A DNA stretch of 64,000 bases, taken from assembly GCA_965224065.1 (NCBI GenBank), contig CBDCYF010000005.1, forward strand, positions 2,046,001 through 2,110,000. Direction: 5' to 3'. This document shows, piece after piece, positions 31,965 through 40,392 of this stretch. The position numbers and the translations under genes were made by a program. How positions within the stretch are numbered: position 1 is the first letter of the stretch; the number at the start of each line of letters is the position of its first letter. This DNA comes from JAOTZA01 sp965224065 (GTDB taxonomy: Bacteria; Acidobacteriota; Thermoanaerobaculia; Multivoradales; JAHEKO01). Under the pieces are notes generated by a model, which did no database searches, was not told the origin of the DNA, and worked only from the letters and a program-made list of their open reading frames with translations.

Positions 31965-33917
31965 ATGAGGTCAGCAGCGACCTACTTCGACATGGCGGAT
32001 ACAGCTTCAGACGGACTCCCGACACCACCACTCCTTGCACCCGTGCTGCGAGCGTGCCTCCTCTACGGCCTCCTGGTCGGCCTGGGCCTGGCCGTCTCGA
32101 TCACCTGGCTCAACCACCCGCTGCGCACCCTGCCCGACCTGCTGGTGGCCTTCTTCTACCTGGCATTGGTGTACGGCGCGGCATCGCTCGCCTTGGGGGC
32201 CGGGGTCGCGGCAGCGATACGGCTGGCCTGGCCGGGGCCCGGGCGAGGCTGGCGAGCTGAGGACGTTCGCTCGCTCGCCGCCGCCGGCTTTGTTGGCTTT
32301 GGGGTGTTTTTCTACCTCGGTTCGTGGTGGCGTTTCCGGGTCTCGGTCGTCGAGCAGGGCTCGCTGCTCTCCCCGCTTGCAATCGCCAAGCTGGCGGCGG
32401 CCCTGGTAGCGGCGGTCCTGGCCGGTTGGCTGGTTTTTGTTCTGCATCGCAAGCTCGCCTTCGGTTTTTCAAAGGTCCGCTGGGTCGCGCTGCCGGTCTT
32501 GGCCGCGCTGCTGGGGGTCTGGCTGTTCGGCGCCGGCTACTCTCTGGGACGCACTCCAAAAGACGACGCGCAGCCCGCCGCCGACTTCCGGCTCGACCCC
32601 ACCGGCACCAAGGTGCTCCTGGTCGCCCTCGACGCGGCGAACTGGAAGACCCTCGGCCCGCTGCTCGAAGCCGGCAGGCTCCCGGTCCTCGCCGGGCTGG
32701 TCGAGACGGGCGCGTCGGGTCCCCTGACGACGTTCGAGCCAACCGAGTCGCCGCTCATCTGGAACACCGTCGCCACCGGCATGACGCCAAAAAAGCACGG
32801 CATCCGCGACTATGTGGTGACCAAGATTCCCGGTCTCAATACCAGCTATGTGTTCGGTCTGGTCCAGGCGAGCTATCCGCGCTTCACCGGCGTTCGCCTG
32901 GTCATCAACCTGGTGCGCAAGCTCGGGTGGATCGAGACCCTGCCGGTCACGAGCGACATGCGCAGGGCTAAGGCCCTTTGGGACATCCTGGGTGAGGCCG
33001 GGTTCACCGTCGGTGTCAACAGTTGGTGGGCGACCTGGCCGGCCGAGGAGGTCAACGGTTATCTGGTCTCGGAGTACATCTCGATGACCCCCGAGCCCCA
33101 CGCCGAGTCGCTCGATCGAACGCTCGACGCCCTGACCTACCCGCCCACGCTCTATCCGGAGATCCGGCCGCTACTCAAAAGCCCGGACGAGCCGATGGCG
33201 CGCGCCGAGGTGGAGCGCTTTCTGTCGCTTTCGGACGAGGAGCTGGCCCGGCTCAACGGGCCGTACACCGAGAACGAGCCGCTGTCCAATTTCAAGTGGA
33301 TCTACCATCGCGACGCCAACACCTGGTCGAGCGAGAAGATGCTGATGGAGCGCTTCCGGCCCGGTTTCTCCACCTTCTATCTGCGCGGGATCGACATCAT
33401 CTCGCACCTGTTCTGGCAATACGTCGAGCCCGAGCATTTCGAGGGGATCGAACCGGCCGACGTGGCCCGCTTTGGCGACCTGCTGGGCGATTACACGGCC
33501 CTCGTCGACTCGATCCTGGGCGAGCTCCTCGAGCTCATCGACGACGACACGGTGGTCGTCGTGGTCAGCGACCACGGCATGGAGGCCACCGGCGAGCTAC
33601 CTCTTTCGGGCAATCACCCGCACGCTCCGGACGGCATCGTGATCGTCTCGGGCAAGAACATCCGCGCCACCCGGCTGGAGGGTGTCTCGGTGTTCGACAT
33701 CGCGCCGACAATCCTGCACCTGATGGGTCTGCCGCTCTCGAAGGAGATGGACGGCCGCGTGATCACCGAGATGATCGCACCGGATTTTCTGCAGGCGCAC
33801 CCGGTGCGAGAGATCGCCAGCTACGGCGCCAGGGCACCGAGACGGGGGAGCCAAATGAGCGAGGAGAGCCGGGAGGAGATCGAGCAGCGGCTGAGGGCGT
33901 TGGGGTACCTGGACTGA
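31965..33917 (+). CDS. Membrane alkaline-phosphatase-superfamily protein (phosphodiesterase type)
   Basis: A 650-residue protein. The first 200 residues contain about five membrane helices; the rest is an extracytoplasmic alkaline-phosphatase-fold domain of the nucleotide pyrophosphatase/phosphodiesterase type. Metal ligands start with VLLVALDAANWK (about residue 220), the nucleophile region is PTESPLIWNTVATGMTPKKH with a Thr as the likely nucleophile, and VVVVSDHGMEATG plus NHPHAPDGIVI supply the distal ligands. The C-terminal helix (EESREEIEQRLRALGYLD) resembles the end of related enzymes. Start may be 31965 or the ATG at 31992. It may modify lipid or glycan phosphates; a glycosyltransferase gene follows. 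Confidence 0.8.
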   Translation: MRSAATYFDMADTASDGLPTPPLLAPVLRACLLYGLLVGLGLAVSITWLNHPLRTLPDLLVAFFYLALVYGAASLALGAGVAAAIRLAWPGPGRGWRAEDVRSLAAAGFVGFGVFFYLGSWWRFRVSVVEQGSLLSPLAIAKLAAALVAAVLAGWLVFVLHRKLAFGFSKVRWVALPVLAALLGVWLFGAGYSLGRTPKDDAQPAADFRLDPTGTKVLLVALDAANWKTLGPLLEAGRLPVLAGLVETGASGPLTTFEPTESPLIWNTVATGMTPKKHGIRDYVVTKIPGLNTSYVFGLVQASYPRFTGVRLVINLVRKLGWIETLPVTSDMRRAKALWDILGEAGFTVGVNSWWATWPAEEVNGYLVSEYISMTPEPHAESLDRTLDALTYPPTLYPEIRPLLKSPDEPMARAEVERFLSLSDEELARLNGPYTENEPLSNFKWIYHRDANTWSSEKMLMERFRPGFSTFYLRGIDIISHLFWQYVEPEHFEGIEPADVARFGDLLGDYTALVDSILGELLELIDDDTVVVVVSDHGMEATGELPLSGNHPHAPDGIVIVSGKNIRATRLEGVSVFDIAPTILHLMGLPLSKEMDGRVITEMIAPDFLQAHPVREIASYGARAPRRGSQMSEESREEIEQRLRALGYLD

Positions 33918-33980
33918 CGCCGGCCGATTCGACTCATTCCCTTCCGCGATAACCTCTTTATACGCGGCTCGGCCCCTCGA

Positions 33981-34760
33981 ATGCCCACACCCGATCTCAA
34001 CACCGACGATCGCTCGACGGCCTTTTCGGTGGTGATCCCGTTCTTCAACGAGGAACAGAATCTCCAACCGCTTCTGGAAGAGCTTGTCCCGGTGATGGAA
34101 TCGCTCGACGGCTCCTTCGAGGTTCTCCTGGTCGACGACGCCTCGACCGACGGGAGCCTCGCGGCCGCCAAGACGCTCGCGGCCGAGGACCCGCGGCTAC
34201 GGCTTCTCCATCTCGAGCGTCAGCAGGGTCAGTCCGGGGCGCTCGCAGCGGGGTTCCGGGCGGCTCGGGGACAACGGGTCATCACCCTCGACGCCGATCT
34301 GCAGAACGACCCGGCGGACCTTCCCCGCATGGTCGAGGCGTCGTCGAGCTATGACGTGGTCTGCGGCATCCGGCAGGAGCGTCGGGATTCCTGGGTTCGG
34401 AAAGTGTCGTCACGGATCGCCAACGGCATCCGCAACCGGGTCACCCGGGACTCGATCGAGGACGTCGGCTGCTCGCTGCGGGTCGTCCGGGCCGATCTGC
34501 TGGAACGGGTACCGGTCTTCTCGAGTATGCATCGATTCTTGCCCACTCTTCTCCGCATGGCGGGCGGAACGGTCACCCAGCTCCCCGTGCGGCACCGTCC
34601 GCGTCTCGAAGGCGAGTCGAAATACGGCATCGGCAACCGCGCCTGGCGCGGTCTGGTGGACCTGTTCGGAGTTCGGTGGCTGCAACGACGGCATGTCGAC
34701 CCGGCCGGCGCTCGGGAGCTCACGCCGAGGGCGGGCGAATTTTCGCGCCGCGCCCGGTAG
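33981..34760 (+). CDS. Family 2 glycosyltransferase (dolichol-phosphate mannosyltransferase type)
   Basis: A 259-residue GT-A enzyme. FSVVIPFFNEEQNL opens the fold, LVDDASTDGS binds the nucleotide, and ITLDADLQNDPADL contains the DxD motif; these and ARGQRVITLDADLQ match the polyprenyl-phosphate mannosyl/glucosyl transferase group. RPRLEGESKYGIGNR is the usual acceptor loop. The two C-terminal membrane helices found in some relatives are missing, so it is a soluble or peripheral form. It lies 63 bases after the membrane phosphodiesterase-like gene and could act in the same lipid-linked sugar process. Confidence 0.88.
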   Translation: MPTPDLNTDDRSTAFSVVIPFFNEEQNLQPLLEELVPVMESLDGSFEVLLVDDASTDGSLAAAKTLAAEDPRLRLLHLERQQGQSGALAAGFRAARGQRVITLDADLQNDPADLPRMVEASSSYDVVCGIRQERRDSWVRKVSSRIANGIRNRVTRDSIEDVGCSLRVVRADLLERVPVFSSMHRFLPTLLRMAGGTVTQLPVRHRPRLEGESKYGIGNRAWRGLVDLFGVRWLQRRHVDPAGARELTPRAGEFSRRAR

Positions 34761-34772
34761 GCCGATTTCTTA

Positions 34773-37700
34773 TTACTCGAAGCTCACTCGAGCGATCTCG
34801 CCGGCAATCGCCGTCACCGGCTGGCGCCGCACCCCGGTCGACGGGTCGATGAGCTCGACGATCCAGTCGCCGGGCGGGACAAACGGGATTGCGCCGTAGG
34901 GGTTCGGGAGCGGGATCTCGGACAGCGCCTCGCCCAACATCGGCACGACCAGCGGGGTTCCGCTGGGCGAGAGGAGCCTCACCCTGGCCCCGGCGACCGC
35001 CGCATCCAATGGGATCGCAACCGAGACCGACGCCCCTTGCGGCAGAACCACCTCGGCCGCCGGCCCCGGGATCGTCACTCCCTGCGACACTACCGCTGCG
35101 CCCTCGGTGGCGAGGAGCAGCGTCCACTCGCCGGGTGGCGCGGAGGCCATCCGGAAGCTCCCCGCCGGCCGGCCCATCAAGGAGTCCGCCGCGACGCGGT
35201 TCCCCGAGCCGTCGAGGAGCGCGAGGCTAACCTGGCCCGGCCGCAGACCGTTCCACATCGTCACCGACAGTTCGAGCTCGTCGCCCGTCCCGAGTACCAA
35301 CTCGAGGCCGGTGACATCGCCCGATGCGGTATCCACGGTCAACGAGTCCTCCGAGAGACCGGCCGCTCGAGCCCGCACCGTCACCCTCTTTCCCGCGGGA
35401 ACATCAAGCTCGAACTCCCCGGCGAACGAAGTGATCGTCCGAAGCCTGCTAAAAACCGTCGACAGATCGCCATCGGCCGCGGCGGTCACGCGCGCCCCGG
35501 CGACCGGCTCGCGTCGATCTTCGGTCACCACCTGCCCCGACAGCCGCGCGCTCGAAAGGTCAATCTCGATCTCGGTGTCCCCCGCCATCAGGACCGATTG
35601 GGTACGACGGTCGCCATGGCTCGACACCGTTACCTGCATCATGCGGTCCTCGAGCCCTTCGATCCGGAACCGCCCGTTCGAATCGGTCTTCGCCGTGCCA
35701 AGTCCACGTCCGCTTCCGTGCACGACGACCTGCGCATCCTCGAGCGCCCCTCCGTTCCGCCGCACAACACCGCTCAGTGTCGAGCCTTCGCCGAACTCCA
35801 GATCCACCCAGGTCTCACCACCCCTCGGGTCGAGCGCAAAAGACTCCGTGGCGACCCGGCCGCGCGCCTGGATCATCGCCATGATCTGGCCTTCACTGAA
35901 ACCGACATTGAGGATACGGTACTCGGCATTTTCATCGACCGTCCCAGTGGCCGCGCCGTTCTCCCGATCGGTAGCGATCACCTGGACCTGTCCCAGATCG
36001 TCCGGGTCGACACCCAGGATGCGGCCACGAATCGTTCCACCCGTCCGAAGGGTAAGCGTCACATACGCGTCCTGACCCGGGCCCGCCTCGACCGTTTCGA
36101 GCGCGCTCTCGGCAAAGCCCGTCTTTCTCGCCCGCAGCCGATACGCGCCGGCGGTGAGTCCCGAGATCTCGAACCTCCCATCGCCGCCGCTTTCGGCCAC
36201 CTGGTTCCCTCCCATGACCACCGCGTGGGTCGCGACCGTGCTCATCTCGATCTGCGCTCCCCCGACCGGCTCGCCCGCTTCCGTCAGTACCACACCCGAC
36301 AGCACGCCGCCTTTTTCGACCACCAGGTCCAGGTGGTTTCTACCCCGCCGGATCTCGAAAGTCCGCTCGAGCGACGCGTAGTCCGGATGACGCACCGAAA
36401 CGACTACTTGCGGAATTTTGGGGTCGATGCCGCGAACCGAGTAGTGGCCATCGCCGTCGGTCGAGCCGTGGCTGCTGGGACTCCGAACGTGGAACCTGTT
36501 GACGAGGCTCGACCCCGAACCGTGAACGGACACCTGCACGCCGGCGTCTTCTACCGGCCGGCCGTCGGTGTCGGTCACCCGACCCGCCAACTCGGCTCCA
36601 CGACCGACCCGCACCAAGACACCGGTGCGCTCCTCACCGGCCGAGAGCGTCATTTCCAGCGGCTCATGAGCAATCCAGCCCCTCACCGGCTGAACCCCCA
36701 GCTCGACCCGGCCGGGCGCGATCCCGAGGATCTCGAAGGTTCCGTCCACTTTGGAGAAGCCTGGCCGCTGCCCGAGGGCTCCTGCCATCCGGCCCGCGGA
36801 GGGGGTCTCCCGCGCTATGGTCATGACGTCGAGCCGCACGCCCTCGACCGGCTGACCCGAGTCATCGACTACGCGGCCCGCGATCCGTGCCCCCCGTTCG
36901 AGAACGATCTCAACGGGTGCCTCGTCTTGCGGATCGACATCGGGGAGCCACCGGTCGACGTAGTCCGGGTGGCTTACGGACGCGGTGAGACTCTGGTTTT
37001 TGCTCAGTCCCTCGACCCGGAACCCGCCTTTGGTATCCGTGGTCGTGTTGCGTCGCCTGTCTTCCTCGGACTGGAGCCCTGCTACGGCCGGATCGAATAT
37101 CTGAGGATAGATGACGATCCTCGCATCTTCGATCGGATGCTTGTCATCCGAAACGACGCGGCCCTCGAGAGCGACTCCCCAACCCATCTCGACGTCTCCC
37201 AGATCCAAGACGGTCTCGTCCCCAGCCGGGTGGTCGGCCAGCTCGATACCGCGCACGACCCGATCGGCGAGACCTTCGTGGCGCGCCACTAATGCCATCA
37301 ACCGCGGCGGCAGGCCGTCCAGCCGAAATCGGCCTTCGCCGTCGGTGCCAGCCCGGGGCAGCCGCTCGGTCCGCAAAGAATAAGACCGCATTCTCGGGTC
37401 GGATTCGATGGCCACCATATACACCCGGCCGCCGACCACCGGCTCGAAATCCGGAGTGACCAGCCGGCCGGTAACCGAGCGGCCCGGCTGAAGCACGATC
37501 TCGACGTCATGCCCAGGCCGCGCTTTGAGCCGCCGGTACTCCGGAGCGAAGCCTTGCGCATCGGCCACCAGCTCGTACGATCGCCCGGCGACCAAACCGC
37601 CCATGCGAAACGCTCCCTCCTCGGTCGTGCGCGCCATCAAAGCCTGACGCTCTGCGGTGACTCGCACCAGCGCATCCTCGATTGGCTCACCGACCGGGTC

Positions 37701-38927
37701 CACGACCCTGCCGGCGAGGGCGCCGGTGGGACGAAGCGCGAGAGTCGCGCCGCGCGGGCCGTCGGGGCCGGTCGAAACCTGCGCAACGGCCGGCGCATAG
37801 CCGGGCGCGGCGGCCTCGAGAACCCATCGCTCGCCCGAACCGCGGACAACTCGATAGCTTCCGTCGGCATCGCTCCTTTCGATCTCCCCGACATCTTGCG
37901 GTGAAAAGACCATGGCGGCGCCCACGGGCTCCCGGGTCTCGCGGTCGATCACCCGCCCGGCGAGCGTGATCGGCGGCGGCAGCGCCCAGGAGCGCGTCAC
38001 TTCGTCGCCATCCGCAAAATCCGACTTGGGCACGGACAGCTCGGTGGCTTCGATCTGACCTTCCTTCTGCCGCGCCGTCAGGCGCAACGGCTCTCCGGGC
38101 GTCACAAACACGCGGGCGCGACCGCCCTCGCCAACCACCGCGGCCACCCAGTTGAGCGGTGAAACGGTGACGACGGCGTCGGGAACCGGATCCCCCGCGG
38201 CGGACCGCAGGAGCACCGTCACCGGCTTCCCCGGTTCCAGCCGCAGGGTGGTGCTGGCCGTCGACAGCTCGGTCGAAACCGCGGGGAGAAAACCCGTCGC
38301 AAAGCTATGAAGACGATATTTCTGACTCGCTTTACGGGCCAGGCGCACCCGCCCCCGTTCGCCGGTTCGGCCGTAGTTTCCGGTGGCCCTCCACGGCGAG
38401 ACGAATCGAGGAGCGCCGCGTCGGGACCTCGGTTCTTCATCGACGATCAACGCGGCCCACACCTGAGCACCCGCGAGCGGCGAGCCATCACCGTCTTCGA
38501 CCCGCACGTCGAGACCCGCGTCGGCCTCGAGCACGGCGTCGGGCAGGGTCTCGCTTTCGAGCTGCGGCGCGAGACGGCATCGCAGCGGCACTCTCCCGTT
38601 GGCCGAGACCTCGACCTGCCACATCCCGGGCTCGGGAACCGCGAGTCGGTACTCCCCGCTCGCCGTAGTGCGGACGGTCGTTTCGGTTTCCCAGGCGGTC
38701 TTGCCCTCAAAGATCTGCAGCGCGCGATCGTAGAATGGCGGGATCGGCTGCAGCTCGACCTTGGCGCTGGCGATCGGCGCACCGGCGGTGTCGACCACGC
38801 GTCCGGTGAGCTCGAGGACCTCCGCCTCCGCTCCGCAGACCGAGACCCCGACGGTGAGAAGACAGGCCACCGCAAGCCAACGCAAAGGCGCCGGCGCCCG
38901 GGATGCGGCGGCGTTCGACGCGGTCAC
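34773..38927 (-). CDS. Giant carboxypeptidase-regulatory-repeat (Ig-like) secreted protein
   Basis: A 1384-residue exported protein with a signal peptide (LRWLAVACLLTVGVSVCGAEA). The body is about eleven or more carboxypeptidase-regulatory-like beta-sandwich domains, each starting with a motif such as TGRVVDTAGAPIASAKVEL, AGRVVDPVGEPIEDALVRV, AGRVTDTDGRPVEDAGVQV, SGVVLTEAGEPVGGAQIEM or SGQVVTEDRREPVAGARVTA. No enzyme domain is visible. Such repeat arrays occur on surface proteins of Acidobacteriota and Planctomycetota and are thought to act in binding or as scaffolds. It converges with the glycosyltransferase gene and is divergent, by 53 bases, from the VWA-type gene. Confidence 0.85.
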   Translation of the reverse strand: MTASNAAASRAPAPLRWLAVACLLTVGVSVCGAEAEVLELTGRVVDTAGAPIASAKVELQPIPPFYDRALQIFEGKTAWETETTVRTTASGEYRLAVPEPGMWQVEVSANGRVPLRCRLAPQLESETLPDAVLEADAGLDVRVEDGDGSPLAGAQVWAALIVDEEPRSRRGAPRFVSPWRATGNYGRTGERGRVRLARKASQKYRLHSFATGFLPAVSTELSTASTTLRLEPGKPVTVLLRSAAGDPVPDAVVTVSPLNWVAAVVGEGGRARVFVTPGEPLRLTARQKEGQIEATELSVPKSDFADGDEVTRSWALPPPITLAGRVIDRETREPVGAAMVFSPQDVGEIERSDADGSYRVVRGSGERWVLEAAAPGYAPAVAQVSTGPDGPRGATLALRPTGALAGRVVDPVGEPIEDALVRVTAERQALMARTTEEGAFRMGGLVAGRSYELVADAQGFAPEYRRLKARPGHDVEIVLQPGRSVTGRLVTPDFEPVVGGRVYMVAIESDPRMRSYSLRTERLPRAGTDGEGRFRLDGLPPRLMALVARHEGLADRVVRGIELADHPAGDETVLDLGDVEMGWGVALEGRVVSDDKHPIEDARIVIYPQIFDPAVAGLQSEEDRRRNTTTDTKGGFRVEGLSKNQSLTASVSHPDYVDRWLPDVDPQDEAPVEIVLERGARIAGRVVDDSGQPVEGVRLDVMTIARETPSAGRMAGALGQRPGFSKVDGTFEILGIAPGRVELGVQPVRGWIAHEPLEMTLSAGEERTGVLVRVGRGAELAGRVTDTDGRPVEDAGVQVSVHGSGSSLVNRFHVRSPSSHGSTDGDGHYSVRGIDPKIPQVVVSVRHPDYASLERTFEIRRGRNHLDLVVEKGGVLSGVVLTEAGEPVGGAQIEMSTVATHAVVMGGNQVAESGGDGRFEISGLTAGAYRLRARKTGFAESALETVEAGPGQDAYVTLTLRTGGTIRGRILGVDPDDLGQVQVIATDRENGAATGTVDENAEYRILNVGFSEGQIMAMIQARGRVATESFALDPRGGETWVDLEFGEGSTLSGVVRRNGGALEDAQVVVHGSGRGLGTAKTDSNGRFRIEGLEDRMMQVTVSSHGDRRTQSVLMAGDTEIEIDLSSARLSGQVVTEDRREPVAGARVTAAADGDLSTVFSRLRTITSFAGEFELDVPAGKRVTVRARAAGLSEDSLTVDTASGDVTGLELVLGTGDELELSVTMWNGLRPGQVSLALLDGSGNRVAADSLMGRPAGSFRMASAPPGEWTLLLATEGAAVVSQGVTIPGPAAEVVLPQGASVSVAIPLDAAVAGARVRLLSPSGTPLVVPMLGEALSEIPLPNPYGAIPFVPPGDWIVELIDPSTGVRRQPVTAIAGEIARVSFE

Positions 38928-38980
38928 TTCGCGGATGATCTTGGCACAAAGGCAAGTGGCCTGCGAATTGCAGCTCTGAA

Positions 38981-40288
38981 GTGCTCGGTTGTATCGCCAT
39001 GGTTGCTTTTGTCACTCTGTTTCTGGGGCTGGTTTTCGGTGTGCAGACGGTGGAAGTCGCCGTCGACGGTCCGGTGGCGGCGGTCGAGCTCCGCCTGGAC
39101 GGCGACGCCGTTGCCATGCGCTCGGTCTCCCCCTGGGTCTTTCGACTCGATTTGGGCGACGAGGTGCGGCCTCACCTTTTGGAGGCGGTGGCCCTGGACG
39201 GTGACGGCCGGGAGATCGGGCGAGTCGAGCAGTGGCTCAACCTGCCGAGCCGTGAGATCGAGTCCCAGATCGTGATCTCCTCCGGCGACAACGGGGCCGG
39301 TGTCGAAGCGCGTGTCCTCTGGGAGAGTCGAGTCTCCCCTTCACCGGAGGACATCTCGGTGTCGTTCGACGGCCGCCCGCTGGCGGTCTCCGACTCGGGA
39401 CGGATCTCGCTGCCACCCCACAACCCCGACGAGCTGCATCTCCTGAACGTCGAGTTGCGTTTCCCGGACGACCACTCGGCAACCATCGTCAAAACGATCG
39501 GAGGGACGTACGGAGATGAGGTCGAGACCGAGTTAACCGCAGTACCGGTGCTGCTGCCCCGCGGGCCGTTGCCGAGGGCGGAGGAACTGATGGACAGCTT
39601 TGTCGATCCGGCGGGAGAGCGGCTGGAAGTCGCGGCGATCGAACGCGGGCTCACCGACGTCGTCATCGTGCGGGACGCCGAGGCGGGGCTTTTTATCGAC
39701 CGGCTGGCGGAGAAGATTACCCAGGTTTTCGAAGATCCCATGCAGGCGCGGTTTGCCGTGGGACTCAAAAAGAACCATCGCTTGCGTTTTCTTTCTCCGC
39801 TGATCAACACGCGACAAGGTCAGAAGCTGCAACACGCTCTTTTTCCCGTCTCGCAGGAGTACACGCGCTCGCAAGGAGGGCTTCCGTGGCTGATGCACTG
39901 GGATTTCAGGTGTTTCTCGCCCAAAGCGCAACGGTTGGCGGAGGCAGTCGCGGTCGCCGGCCTGACGGCGGTGGAAAACAACCGCCGTCGCGCGGTCGTG
40001 CTGGTGCTGAGCGATGACGAGCCCGATGCGAGCGCCCTGTCCGCGCAGGCAGTACGCAACTACCTCGCAGCGATTCGCGTGCCGTTGGTGGTGTGGGGCC
40101 TGGCTGACGAAGCCGGCGGCAGCGCCTGGCAGCCCGATCGAATGATCCGGACCGTTCGGCAGCTCAAGGTCGCCTGGGACGACCTGACCAAATCCCTCGA
40201 GCGCCAGACCATCGTCTGGGTCCGCGGCCGGTATCTGCCACAGGAAATCCGGGTGCGCGAAGGGGTGGAGCTGGCTATGGCGAGATAA
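38981..40288 (+). CDS. VWA-like secreted protein
   Basis: A 435-residue protein with an N-terminal hydrophobic segment (MVAFVTLFLGLVFGVQT) that serves as signal or anchor. The order of a short Ig-like strand region, then FPDDHSATIVKT, ERGLTDVVIVRDAEAGLFID and NNRRRAVVLVLSDDEPDASA with VPLVVWGLA, resembles the 'VWFA-related Acidobacterial' family. The MIDAS DxSxS motif is not seen (VIVRDAEAG stands in the first-strand place), so metal binding is doubtful. GTG at 38981 or ATG at 38999 may be the start. It is divergent from the giant repeat protein. Confidence 0.65.
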   Translation: MLGCIAMVAFVTLFLGLVFGVQTVEVAVDGPVAAVELRLDGDAVAMRSVSPWVFRLDLGDEVRPHLLEAVALDGDGREIGRVEQWLNLPSREIESQIVISSGDNGAGVEARVLWESRVSPSPEDISVSFDGRPLAVSDSGRISLPPHNPDELHLLNVELRFPDDHSATIVKTIGGTYGDEVETELTAVPVLLPRGPLPRAEELMDSFVDPAGERLEVAAIERGLTDVVIVRDAEAGLFIDRLAEKITQVFEDPMQARFAVGLKKNHRLRFLSPLINTRQGQKLQHALFPVSQEYTRSQGGLPWLMHWDFRCFSPKAQRLAEAVAVAGLTAVENNRRRAVVLVLSDDEPDASALSAQAVRNYLAAIRVPLVVWGLADEAGGSAWQPDRMIRTVRQLKVAWDDLTKSLERQTIVWVRGRYLPQEIRVREGVELAMAR

Positions 40289-40392
40289 GCCACGCAACGA
40301 CGTAACCTGAATGTCCTTCTGTCCCTCTGGATAAACGGCGGAGCCGTGCGTCCGGGATAGGATTCACGCCGCGGCCCCCGCCGCGGCGCGTC

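Noticed and set aside
35037..37292. 751-codon forward frame opposite the giant repeat protein
   Set aside because: Low-complexity Arg/His/Pro-rich translation without any motif; the reverse frame shows a signal peptide and regular repeats.
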